DNA of 64,000 bases from Aquatica leii (lineage: Eukaryota; Arthropoda; Insecta; Coleoptera; Lampyridae), in the NCBI GenBank assembly GCA_035610365.1, contig CM069432.1:226818532-226882531 (forward strand). The letters run 5' to 3'. Shown here in pieces: positions 46,681-57,384 of the stretch. The notes under the pieces are model-generated. The model was not told the DNA's origin. It made no database searches and was given only the letters and a program-made list of their open reading frames with translations. The number at the start of each line of letters is the position of its first letter. The stretch's first letter is position 1. Made by a program: the position numbers and the translations under genes.

Positions 46681-46695
46681 AAACATAGCTTTTCT

Positions 46696-48802
46696 TTATT
46701 TATATTTTTGATTTTTTAAACAAATTTGACACGTAAATATAGTAGATTTCGATTTGTGCAAGTTTAACCGTTCAAAGCATAAGTCATGGTAAACACTTCT
46801 GCATAAATTATACTTTACTCCAAAGTTTTTGAACTCAAATTTTAGTGCAAGAGTAACACAACCTGTTAAATAATTTCTGGATTGTGAAACTAAAAGCAGA
46901 TTTGACCTCTGAATTATTGTTCTCGCAACAGAGCCATTTTTCACCTTTTCAATATTTGTTCTGTTTGCGTCTAGCCCTTATTCGTGCGCTTCCCTTTTAT
47001 AATTACTCTCAAACTTTTCAGATAAGCTGTCAGTTTATGATAAAATCTCATTTTTATTTTCACAATGTACAGAATTTTCCTCAGTCATTTCTTCATCAAC
47101 CTCTGCTAGGAGCCTCACCTGATCTTCTACTTTGTTATTTTTTTTAACAACGTTTAATCCATCGTTTTATTATATATCACGCAGCCTGTCAAACTTTTGT
47201 CTAAATTGTTTTAAATGATTTCCGCTTCAACTTTTTTTCTGGTTTTTTCAGTACTTTTTTGTTTCTGCTTTTTTTACATGTTTATTTAGAGACCTCTGTT
47301 CGTACAATATTGAACTGTTTCGTTTGCGTTTACCCCTGTTTCAGAATTCTTCTTTAAACATTTTTCACTTTCTGTTTGCGACATCGTAATTTGTGTATTG
47401 GTATGATTTATTAAAAAGTCTACAGAATCAAACTGATTTACAATAGTTTCATTTGTCAGAAACAAAATAGGAATATCATTTATATTAAGCAAATTCTAAT
47501 TACTTTCTTTTAGCTATTCAATTATAACATTTTCTGTTAACGGTTGAGTCGACTTTGAATATTTAACAAGCTTATTACGTTACTCTTTTAATAGCCCAAA
47601 ATTTGTTTATAGCTTATAAAGAAGACATTGTTCATTGCATTTAAATCATTCTCATACTCCTCTTCACGCAAGGTAAATTTACCAATAACTCAGATCTAAC
47701 AATATTTGAGAAATTTTTGTAGCTCAAATATTTACCATCACTGTTTTTACTAGTTGAATGAAGCGCTTTATTTTGATCACCAAGACATTTAGAAAAATTT
47801 ATGGCGTCTGGATTCCAAAGTCCGGAAGCACGAGGTCCGTTTTTAATTGTTTTTTATTTTTATCGAAAAGTTTTACAGCAATTTAACAAATAAATATGTT
47901 CGGGTTTTGAACCGCGTTCCATATTTACACTTTTCACGAGATTTATAAAACTTAGAAATCTTACAAACTTTGAAAAATATACAATATTTGACGCTTCGAC
48001 AGTCATGTCGCTGTCTTCTTCAGAAAAAAACTAAAACTGAAGGTATAGGATCCTGACAAGCCTTTATATTACGCCGTTCTGGTCAGCGGTTCGTGACGGT
48101 TTTGATCGAAATCGATTCACCATCCTGGAGGCACGGTTTTTGCAATATTTGTGGGGAGTTTTTTATGTGGATATACAATCATTAGTGGCGTTACCTGACC
48201 AGAAGCCGTAAAAGTGAACATTACTGTTAATGTGACCTTATAAAAAGAATGCTTTTCCTCATAAACATCTTATGCTCCTCTTTTAGCGAGTAAGTTAATG
48301 TTTTTAGGACATGGAAACACGTTTCATCATCTACTTACTCAACTTGGAACCTTCAAAATTTTTCTAAATCTTTATTATGTTAAGTAATATTTCCGCAAAC
48401 CATTTTTTAATATCTGACCCTAAAGTACGTTTCGCAACTTCTAGATTGCTTCGGAAAAAAGTTCCAAACCTTGTCCCGCTAGGACGTTTGTTAACAAATA
48501 GGTTTTCTCTTGGACTCCGGTCCAGAAATTCTTTTGCAGATTCTTGAACATCTTCTTTGCGGCGGGGAAATCTACGTTTGTGATTTTCAAAGATCCAGTT
48601 AACCGAAATCTGCTCTTCATCATTGGAAATAATTGAGTTTCATATAATTTTGACTTTTTCTGAACTGCAAAGTTGCTTTTGGAACTTTGTTTTCTCTTGG
48701 AACAAGTCTTAAAGGTTTTCCATTTTTAATTTCTTTAAGAGCTTTGTGTATATTGTTTTCTGTGTATTTATTATAACTTATAACACGTTTCACTATAAAC
48801 AA
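46696..48802 (-). pseudogene. pogo/Tigger-like transposase relic with psq HTH and PHD-like end
   Basis: Read on the minus strand from 48802: YTENNIHKALKEIKNGK and VPKATLQFRKS form a pipsqueak-type helix-turn-helix. Next, FPRRKEDVQESAKEFLD...NLFVNKRPSGTRFGTFFRS resembles the second DNA-binding (CENP-B-like) helix-turn-helix. Around 47830, ASGLWNPDAINFSKC matches 'sGi.PfnpdaidfskC' after the DDE_1 core. At the 3' end, CRSVYHDLC and FTCQIC give a PHD-like H-x2-C / C-x2-C pattern. The catalytic core is not recognisable; a Penelope-type tail lies where it should be (47880-48210). Many stops. Domain order is clear, function is lost. Confidence 0.55.
47880..48210 (-). repeat. Penelope-like terminal (pLTR) fragment
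   Basis: On the minus strand it reads CTGAAGAAGACAGCGACATG followed by ACTGTCGAAGCGTC. The pattern 'CTGAAGA..(spacer)..TCGAAACGTC' is the recurrent landmark in pLTR/3' tails of Penelope-like elements in animals. It interrupts the psq/pogo relic. Confidence 0.4.
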
Positions 48803-49389
48803 TGTTTGGCATTGCCTCCACCTAAAAATACGTAAGATTTTGTGACTGTCTTTTAATGAAAATTATTAATTGGCCCCGGGCAGTCACTAAATACGAGGCA
48901 ATTATTGACCAGTTTTTTTTAACAAATAGATTATCCATCATTAGGCAATAGTGGGCAAATTATATAATTAATTTATTCCGATCAGATAACAAATTCAGAG
49001 ATTGGCCATAAAGCTAATCACTAAATAAAATGTTCAACATACTGTTTAGTAATTAGCCATCAAATATATTATTAGAAAGGTGCCAAATTCATTTCCACAC
49101 AATATTTCCAGTAAGCACAGCTTGTTTGGTTTACTCCTCTCACACCGTTACCTATTTGTAAAACTGGTTGGAGAATTATTAAACCATTTGGCACCAAATA
49201 TCTGTAGTTTTGCCGGATTGTGCGCATTGTCACAGATACAAGATTAATATTGACAAATTCCTATTAATCTGTGTTTTAGTAGAACGGCCAATAACTAGAA
49301 GCTAACTAAGAAAAGCTTAAATACTAGGTGGTCTATCTAAATATAAATAAAATTAAGTATCATATGTACTACCCAAATCAGAGCAACGA

Positions 49390-49790
49390 CAAAAACAAAA
49401 AGAAACAAAAACATTACAGAAATTTGAAAGCATATAAGTGTTCAAAGTCAATGATTATGTTAGAATCAGTATGCGACTGGTGAAAAAGTAATTTAAATCA
49501 TCTCGAAATTCATTTAAAATTGAAACAAAATGTTAAAGCTAATGTCCAATTTGACAGATTTAGTAATAAATGTAGTACCATTATATTTTTTCTGATTTTT
49601 ATAAATTTCTTTTAGAATGTAATTTTACAAAAGGTTACAAAAAATCATGTACGTTACTTTCGCCAAAAGTATCATAGCATATATTAATTCACATGCAACG
49701 GTCGGCCGTGCGGCCTAGCGTCGCATTAACGTTCGTTATGCTATGCTTTCTTTCGACCCTTGCTACGTAAATTACTACGTATGCGTTTTA
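49390..49790 (+). repeat. dispersed repeat of unknown type, copy 1
   Basis: Aligns by eye with 59515-59860 in the same orientation. Shared blocks include AATTTGACAGATTT, AGAATGTAATTTTA, TCATGTACGTTACT, AGTATCATAGCATA, CATGCAACG, CGTTATGCT and TACGTAAATTACTA. No coding frame or terminal repeat is seen. It ends 20-30 bp before the GIY-YIG frame at 49807. Confidence 0.55.
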
Positions 49791-49806
49791 TACGTTTTTA
49801 ACCTGT

Positions 49807-50304
49807 ATGTGTATAAAACAATACTTTACGTTAATTTTCCCAACACTGAAGCTACTTCCTTCTCCTAAAGACAAATTTCCTACACTTGCATCTCAAGGTG
49901 TTTACCAAATTCCTTGTTCATGTAGTTTAGTATACATTGGTGAAACCGGTCGTTCCGTTATTACTCGCATTTTAGAACATGATCGTTGTGTAAGGAAAAG
50001 GTGTATTTCCAAGTCTGCGGTTGCTGAACATCATTTTACTACAGGTCACAAGATAGATTTTGATAATGTTTCGTTGATTGCCAAATCTCCATTCTTTTTC
50101 AACAGGAAATTCCGTGAAAGCATAGAAATCATCAAACACCCCAATAACTTCAATCGCGATCATGGTTTCGAGCTATCCCCTCTTTGGTTCCCGGTCAAAC
50201 AGAAATATGATTCTTGTTTCTTTAAAAAGGATTTATCATGCCAGAAGAAGAAACGGAATAAACAGAACTATTTTAATAAAATTTTAGTAGTGTATGATCT
50301 TTAA
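49807..50304 (+). pseudogene. Penelope-like GIY-YIG endonuclease domain
   Basis: An uninterrupted 165-codon frame carries GVYQIPCSCSLVYIGETGRS (the GVY...YIG motif with an intervening Cys pair), R..EHDRC, SAVAEHHFTTGHKIDF, FRESIEIIKHPNNFNRDHG. This is the nicking endonuclease of Penelope-like elements and normally follows an RT. No RT precedes it here, and the upstream 400 bp are an unrelated dispersed repeat. The catalytic Arg and Glu positions (ITRILEH, REsIEI) look kept. The domain is intact but orphaned; call it a truncated element rather than a host gene. Confidence 0.7.
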
Positions 50305-50733
50305 GATAAAGATAACAAAAAAAGACGTTTCAGTATCGGCAACACTAGTGGAAACATTGTCGTAGGCTATGAGTTTCTTCTGTATTTCACTTTTTCTGGC
50401 AACTTCAGGTTCCTTAAATGATCTTATAGAATTACTGTCGTCTTCATCGTTTTCATTAAAAATAATTTTTATGACAAACAGTCTTCTTCTTAACCGTTAC
50501 TTTTCATTGCTAACATTTTGTTTAGTTGGTTTTTGGTCTTTGTAATGTTTGTGAGTTTATTGTAATCATTGTTTTTAAATCATTTACAATTTAATGTTTT
50601 TGTTATTTATTATTTTTACCAATTGACTGTGTTTGGCGAATTCATCGCTACTTGTTTTTAGTTTTTTGTAAGTTGTTTTTTGGTTTTTTCTTACATCCTA
50701 GTTTTTTAGTTGTTCTAAAAGATCAAAACAATT

Positions 50734-51924
50734 TGTTACAAGCTATAGGTCTTACGAACCTTGCATGGCCAGCTTACACTAGTCGGAGATAGGGGAGGTT
50801 AAAAAAAATAGAATTTAAATGGCGCCAGAACTTTCTAGATAAAACTTTTGTTTCGATCTAGACAGACTGTCTAAGTAATACCATTCTGTTGAACTTTTAT
50901 TGTTTATTATTTTGAAAATTTCAAAGAAATGAGGTCCGTAATAATTTTTACACTGGTTTTCCTGTAACTAAAAAATAAAAACGATAAGTAGGTATAACAA
51001 CTTTAATTTAATAACGTAGATTAGGTATTAACAACGAGCACCAGAAATTTTATAATACATTATTCAATCTATAAGTGCCGGAAGTATCGGTAACACACAA
51101 TACATAAGTTTACACATAGGGTGTCGATAGCGAAGAAAAAGTTACATGACAAATATGTATCTATGGTTCACAGCATGCGATACAAAGAATAATTAATGAA
51201 AACACCTCCATGGTATTGAAACAGTTATTTTAATTGCTGACAACAAAATGTAATTAACTAAAATTAACCCACAATCCAGTACTTGCCCGAAGAAAACGTT
51301 TTCCTCGTTGAGTTGTCTGGAATATATATGAATAGCAAATTGTGTCAACACAATGACTCACGAAAGCAAAAATCTACAAAATTGTTAATTAGTGCGAATA
51401 CAAATTAGAAATAAAAACCCGATTATCGAATGCTGTTGCACACATTGAGTAAATCCCAATCGACTGACGCATAAAGAGTAGTATCTCGGAAAAAAGTTCT
51501 TGTCGTTTTTAGTTTGAACGTAGGCTTTCCAGAATTATAATCGTTCCATTAAGGTATTTGGTCCATATAAACCCCTCATCGATCGATAATGCATCGAAAT
51601 ATGCAGCCAATACGTGACAGGACGTGCTATCAAATTAAGAAGGAAATTACAAAAGAATTCTAAAAACTAATAGAAGAAGCTTACCCTGTGATGAATAAAC
51701 CACTAGAAATGCATTTTCCAATTATAATTTGGTTTCCATTAACGCTGATGTTATAAGATTAAGCAGCTATACCATCACAAGCAAAATTTTATGTAGTTGA
51801 CGGTTTGACGTCTTGACAGGAAACGAAGTAAAACTAAACTCCTTAGAGGACGTCGAAAATAGAAATTGAACTTTAAGGTAATGAATATACAGGATATTAC
51901 ATTATGAAATTTATGCACTTAACA
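50734..51924 (+). mobile_element. solo LTR, copy A (TSD AATT)
   Basis: A 1191-bp segment begins TGTTACAAGC and ends TTAACA, flanked on both sides by AATT (50730-50733 and 51925-51928). It aligns along its whole length with 55422-56581: both hold TATAGGTCTTACGAA, CGGAGATAGGGGA, AGAAGTATCGG-type text, CACAGCATGCGATACA and AATATACAGG.TATTAC near the end. TG...CA ends, terminal TGTTAC/GTAACA inversion and 4-bp target duplications indicate a solo LTR. Gypsy-type elements often make 4-bp duplications; the superfamily is not proven. Inserted within the Penelope 3' region. Confidence 0.8.
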
Positions 51925-52004
51925 AATTTTATAATTAATTAGTTTAAATAATTGTTCAAAATTATCTGGTTTGTATGCTTGTATTAATCATGCTGTTTTT
52001 ATTA

Positions 52005-52115
52005 AATACAGTGGCCTGAAGAAGTGGACACTTTGTCCTTGAAACGTCGCTTCAAAAACACATTAAGTAGTGTTTTCATGTTTTACATAATTTTAAAGTG
52101 TACAAAAATGGACTC
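52005..52115 (+). repeat. Penelope-like 3' terminal fragment
   Basis: Contains CTGAAGAAGTGGACACTTTG followed by CCTTGAAACGTCGC, the recurrent Penelope tail pattern. With the GIY-YIG frame at 49807-50304 in the same orientation, it probably marks the 3' end of that element, split by solo LTR A. Confidence 0.4.
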
Positions 52116-52462
52116 AAAAAATGGTTAGCAGAAAGCACATACGTATTTTTTTTTATTTTAAAAAAACATAAGGTAGTTAACGTTTGTGCAACTAATGAAA
52201 CACTTCTAATAATTGGATTTGATATGGATTACATCTACCAAACTTTAATAAGAAACAAGTTTAAATATTAAAAACAAAATATTCTTAAATTTTATTATAA
52301 CAGTAAGTAGGTTTTCATATAAAACATTTTTGCTTAAATACTTTGTATATCCATCGTTTTTATAGAATGAATAATCTACTATCTTACTTAATTGTATTTG
52401 AGAATTCTTAAACCTACAACAAAATATTAAATTAAATAATATTCATACGTTCGTGTCGCACA

Positions 52463-52660
52463 CTATTTATTAAGTTGAAAACTATCTCTGCATCCTCTGA
52501 ATACAGTTCTTCTACCACCATTACAAGGAACTTGAATTATTCTACGATTTAGGTTAACATTTTCCAATTTTGGAATTTGTTTGTTCAAATCTTCAGAATA
52601 GATCGAAACTGGTAATAACAATACAATGGTAACTAAGAAAAAAATTAGACGCAATATCAT
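52463..52660 (-). CDS. secapin-like secreted peptide, divergent member 6 (single exon)
   Basis: The start chosen is the ATG at 52660, which gives MILRLIFFLVTIVLLLPVSI, a clean signal peptide; an in-frame ATG at 52726 would bury it. A 20-residue acidic spacer (EDLNKQIPKLENVNLN) leads to RRIIQVPCNGGRRTVFRGCR. The two Cys are again 10 apart with Gly three after the first and Arg after the second, so it shares C-x2-G-x7-C-R and the preceding I-I-x-V with member 1. It lacks the NGKCRK wording and the splice donor: the frame ends in LNK-stop, with AATAAA overlapping the stop. Probably a distant paralogue of the cluster 12 kb away. Confidence 0.55.
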   Translation of the reverse strand: MILRLIFFLVTIVLLLPVSIYSEDLNKQIPKLENVNLNRRIIQVPCNGGRRTVFRGCRDSFQLNK

Positions 52661-52729
52661 TGTTACGATATAGTTCGTATGACGCACTATGAGAACTTGA
52701 CACAAAATAAGTTGGTATGTAGTCAACTA

Positions 52730-53100
52730 TTTTTAATTTCAACATCTGAGATAACCTTTTTATCAATTTTAAAATTAAAATTATATTATTTTTCTTGTTA
52801 TTATATTTATTGCCGTATGATAAATAATAGTTTTTGCGTACTTAATAATTTAATTTAATTAACAACTAAACAAAAGAAAAAATATTTATTTAACAGAGTG
52901 TCTTATTTTTACCGTTTATCAAATTTAGCATACGTAAAAAAGCACGTATAGAAATAGTGCCCCTTTTCTCCTAGCATTATGATTAACCGCTATATTTTAT
53001 TTCATTATAAGGACATTTGCATCCATACATTAACATCTACAACTGAAACTAACAGAATATAATGCAAGCAGAAATTTTGTAAGTTGGCACTTAGAACATC
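52730..53100. other. AT-rich stretch, no gene seen
   Basis: Nothing recognised upstream of peptide gene 6 and no clear TATA box. Confidence 0.35.
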
Positions 53101-53109
53101 ATGCTCGTT

Positions 53110-53560
53110 TTTTACGCTAAACTATTTTTAGTAATAAAGCGTCTTTTTCATCGGATGAATTTGTCAACAAACTAAATTGTCGCATCTGGAGAGATGAAAA
53201 CCCTTGAATAATTTTAGAATTTTACATTCACAAAAATGTACTGTTTAATGTGGTTTTTGGGACGGTGAAATCATCCATCAAGAAGAGTTGTTACTGTGAA
53301 CAAAAAGTATTATACATAAACAAATGATTAAATATTTGTTACGATCTTAATTTGAAGAAATAGACACAAACTCTCTTTATTTTTAATAGAATAGAGCTAA
53401 GAGTTACACAACATGTTAAAACATTCAGCTATTACGGTCCAAGTTTCCAGGTCGATTAATTTCACGTAATGGTAACATAAACTGGACACCTACGTCGTGC
53501 GATTTAACTCTTTTGGATTATTTTAGACATAAAAGTTTCAGCATAAAACATTATTAATAT
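53110..53560 (+). pseudogene. mariner-like transposase relic
   Basis: Broken plus-strand text reads SSDEFVNKLNCRIWRDENP, FGTVKSSI, and later GRLI.RNGNINWTPTSCDLT. It follows the DDE_3 order 'DEahFhl.GyVNkQNcRiWs.enP', 'vWcgl', 'isR.gd..WPprScDLtpLDyFLW'. The first Asp (SDE) is kept. No central catalytic segment survives. Stops throughout. Confidence 0.55.
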
Positions 53561-53697
53561 TTATTTAATGCAATTTACAAGCAAGTTTTCAAACTTGAGC
53601 TAAGTCTTCGTATAGATTAAATATAAATTTACACTGTCTGACAAAGAACTTAGCTCAAATTCGAAAGCTTGCTTGTAAATTGCATTAAATAAATCCA
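53558..53697. repeat. 140-bp hairpin
   Basis: Left arm ATTTATTTAATGCAATTTAC...AAGCAAG....GAGCTAAGT and right arm its complement (TTAGCTC...CTTGCTTGTAAATTGCATTAAATAAAT), each about 50 bp, around a loop of roughly 38 bp. A few mismatches only. It follows directly on the mariner-like relic and may be a small MITE or one end of it duplicated in inversion. Confidence 0.6.
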
Positions 53698-54627
53698 CTA
53701 TTTGCTCTAAAAAATCATTAGTCTTTTGGATTAGTTTTTTTAAAGTAAAGTTTGTGTGAATAAGTCAGCAACAATTACACACTTAAAATACATTAATTCA
53801 GACTAAAATTGATGAGCTTGATGTAGCAATGCGTGAACGAGAGGTTTTAGACGTCTTCGTGGTAATTATTTAAATAATGTTATTTTTGACGTATCATTGT
53901 TAAGACCCATATTTTTATAAAAATAATTAAAAAAATAAGTATGTACATGTTTTATTTAAAAAAAAACATAGACGCGTTGTTTGAAAGATCCTAACTTACA
54001 CAGATTTTTAATTTTATCTCTATTAGCTAAATTATCACGGTTATAACGGTGCAGTGTGTCAACTATTTTAGGCCCGATATCTTTCGGGTTGTGCTTGCGG
54101 TTACTTCAAAATACATACGCTACGCATAGTGATGGTCACTGCTTTTTTTTGCAACAATTGGAGATGGACGTATATCCAAGAAAACGTTCGATCTTTGCTT
54201 ATCTTATGAATTATGCATTTTATTTTAAATCATCATTTTACTGATTTAAGACTTACAAGCGGTAGATTTCAAACATCTTTTGGTGATTTTACACAAAATC
54301 CCGAAAAGTTCTTTAACTATTTCCGAATGAGTGTTAAATCATTAGATGAGTCGACAACAAGAATAACGGACAAAATAATATCTCAAGATATACGGATGAG
54401 ACTCGCGATATTTCTAGTAGAAATGTTATCTATTAATTTAAGGTAAGTAAATTTTAAATTAGGTAACGTTATTTTATTTACTTAAAATATAGATAGATAC
54501 ATACACTTATTTTTTAAATATTTATGACCCTATAAGAAACGATTACACATATTCATTAAAAAAAAACAACTTAATACCTAAACGTAATGTTAAAATTAAA
54601 CTAAAAATATAAAATTATAAAAATAGT

Positions 54628-55310
54628 TTTATCTCTCTGTATATATTGTAACACTTATTATCTATATTTGAAGGAACTTCTGAGAAGGTCCATATTGAGG
54701 ACGGCGAGGCAGTGGAAAAACTTGTAGAAGGCGTGGTGGCAGGACCTGATGCTGAAAAAAATGCAGGACGGTAGGTGTATGTAGAATTTTGGTATAATGG
54801 AAGTTGCATAGGAAGAGGATTTGGAGGCGCATTTGCAGATTGAAATGTCGAGTATCTGGAATAGTAGTTCAATTGACTCACTGTGGCATGTTTCCTTATT
54901 TTTTAAATTATATTTAGGACTTGGCACCGGAATTCAATTTTTTGATCTTCAATAAAATCAGATATTGATAGATCAACATGAAAAAACAATTTGTTGGTAT
55001 TAGTTTCTGGTAGCGTACATTTCGTTGGAATCGGCGCCTTAATAAATTCAATCAAAGTAATTCTGTCACGCTAACGTTTTGTAGTAGTAGTAGGTTGTGG
55101 CGACGTACTATGTTCCGGTATTTCTCCTTCATTAACAGTTTCCTAGGTGACACTTTCCTGATTCGCACCTAAACTGGATTGTTTCAGAGGTCTTATTACT
55201 TTGTCTAAGGAACGACAATTAATTTGCATAAATGTATCGTCTGGTAGTGTCAGTACCTTGTCCAGAATTCGTTCTTTTCTTTTCGCTGCGCAAGAAATTA
55301 TTCTTAATAT
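54628..55310 (-). pseudogene. BESS-like accessory protein relic (Harbinger-associated type)
   Basis: From 55310 downward the minus strand reads AAKRKERILDKVLTLPDD, then IEFIKAP...NKLFFHVDLSISDF with EDQKIEFRCQVLNII, which has the spacing of a BESS motif ('FF.S....v..l....q..f...vl.ii'). A Pro/Ser/Thr/Tyr-rich tail (54881-54628, FFSASGPATTPSTSF) follows. Such MADF/BESS proteins occur as hosts' regulators and as second proteins of Harbinger-type elements. Stops interrupt it, and the N-terminal DNA-binding part is not seen. Lying inside a Harbinger relic supports a transposon origin. Confidence 0.4.
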
Positions 55311-55421
55311 TTATTTATTTCTGGATACATTTATTGCTTGAAAGAAAAAAAAATGTATACTATTTTTTATCTACATAAAAGTTGGCTTTGATCAATTTGA
55401 TATTCATTTAACATATAGAGT

Positions 55422-56581
55422 TGTTACTAGCTTATAGGTCTTACGAATCTTGTACGCCCAACTCACACAGTCGGAGATAGGGGACGTTCAAGTAAATAAT
55501 AATTAAGGGCGCCAGATCTTTTATGATTAACACTTCTGCCTCGATCAAGACAGACGGTCCAAGCTTGTAACGAATTTTTAGGTTCGTAATCCTTGTTACT
55601 CTGATGTTCGGGTAACCATAATAAAAAAAAGGTATGTTACCCTAAAAGAAAGATTAAACACGCATAAAAATTTTAATTTAATAACGTAGATTATTAACAA
55701 GAGTATATCTAATTCTCAATCCATAAATGCCAGAAGTATCGGCAAGACACAAAACATCAGTTAAAACGAAGTGAATAGCGAAGAAAATTTCATAATAAAT
55801 ATCGTTTGTGCACAGCATGCGATACACACAAAATAATTAATGAAACTACCTCAATGGTATTGAAACAGTGATCGTAATTACGGAAATTAACATAAGCAAA
55901 AATTCTGTGAGTGATTTTTCTGACCTACTTGTTTGAAGAAAACGTTTTCCTCGGTGAGTGAGCCTGGAATAAATTTGATTAGCAAAGCGTGTCAACCCAA
56001 TGACTCACAAAAACAAGATCTACAAAATTGTAGTTACTGCTAAAAGAAAGTACACATAACATAACCCGATTATCGAATGCTGTTGTACACATTCAATGAA
56101 AGTTGGTTTCGCAGGTGTTTGCCGCATGAGTAGAATCTCGAAGAAAAGTTCTTGTCTTCGGTTTTTTTAGTTTTAAACGTACGCCTTACAGAGTTATACT
56201 CGTCCCATGAGGGTATTTATCGATATTAATACCTCATTATTCCTTATTGAATATAAACATGTGGTCAAAGCGTGGCGGAACGGCTATCAAATTAAGAAAG
56301 AAATTACAAAAGAATCCTAACAAAACGGATGTAAATACCTTACCCTGTGACGAATAAATTACTTTAAATACGTAATAAATTTATAATTTCATTTCCATTA
56401 CAGATGATGTTCTTATGAACGTCCAGTTTTTAGACGAAACAGGCCATTTTATGTAGTTGTCAGTTTAAGGTCTTGGCCGTAAATGACAGTAACAAGAAAG
56501 ATCGGCAGAGGGCGTTAAAGCCGGAATCTAATTTTAATTCAATATACAGGGTATTACGTTATGAAACTTTTGCACGTAACA
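55422..56581 (+). mobile_element. solo LTR, copy B (TSD GAGT)
   Basis: A 1160-bp segment begins TGTTACTAGC and ends CACGTAACA, flanked by GAGT on both sides (55418-55421 and 56582-56585). It is a diverged copy of 50734-51924 in the same orientation. It sits between the 5' and 3' parts of the Harbinger transposase, so it inserted after that element. Confidence 0.8.
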
Positions 56582-57384
56582 GAGTTGGACACTCAACAGT
56601 CGGATAAAAAATTTAAAATGTACTGCAAATTAGGATACCCTACAAGAAGAGTGTTTCCTTGAGTTAACTGCACAGCGTTGAATAGAAATTGCAGAAGGTT
56701 TTCAAAAAGTTTGTCAGTTTCCAAATTGTTTAGGAACAATTGATGGCAAACATGTGCAAATGAGAAAACCTCAAAAACTCAAACGAATGGATCTTTTTTT
56801 TATAATTACAAAAACTATTTTTCAGTGGTATTGTTTGCTATTGCTGATGCGAACTATAACTTTACGTATATAAACGTTGGTGCTTTCGAAAAAGACTCAA
56901 ACAGTAAAATATTTGAAAGGTCCACTTAAATAGAAAATACCTTTATTATTCCTAAGAGCAGGCCTCTTCAGGGAATCTCAGGTCCGGGTATGCCCTATAC
57001 GTTTGTTGAAGATGAAACGTTTTCGCTTTCTTAACTTGTTATGAGACCTTATATCGGAAAAGTTTTATGCAACAAATAATTGATTTTTAATTATAGACTA
57101 TGTCGAGCCCGCAGAAATGATGAAAGTGCAATCGGTATTCTTTCAAATAAATGGAAATGTTTCATAAGGTAATTAACGTAAATTTGGATTTAGTTTTAAA
57201 ATTAATACAGACATGTTGCCTTCTGCATAATTATGTTAGTGTTCGCGGTGGATTCAAAATTAAAGATGTTTCGAGTGTCGAAGGGTTAGTTGATGTACCG
57301 CATCACAGTACAACTCCTTCAAGAGCGCCTATTCAATGGATTCAAGCAAGAAATATTATAAGATTATTTTGTTTCTGATATTGG

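Larger units (their letters stand above)
54213..57380 (+). pseudogene. PIF/Harbinger (HARBI1-like) transposase, interrupted
   Basis: The 5' part (54213-54442) reads GRFQTSFGDFTQNPEKFFNY, FRMSVKSLDE and ends at a donor-like AG|GTAAGTAA. The 3' part begins near 56655: FPNCLGTIDGKHVQMRKP (first Asp), then after a frameshift FYNYKNYFSVVLFAIADANY, INVGAFEKDSNSKIF (second Asp), CRARRNDESAIGILSNKWK (Glu) and LIQTCCLLHNYVSV. This is the HARBI1 core in order. Between the parts lie a minus-strand BESS-like relic and solo LTR B. Stops and frameshifts in the 3' part show it is dead. Whether the gap was an intron or accumulated insertions is unclear. Confidence 0.65.

Noticed and set aside
50734..56581. 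One complete LTR retrotransposon with copies A and B as its two LTRs
   Set aside because: Each copy has its own different 4-bp target duplication, and the DNA between them holds other elements and no gag-pol.
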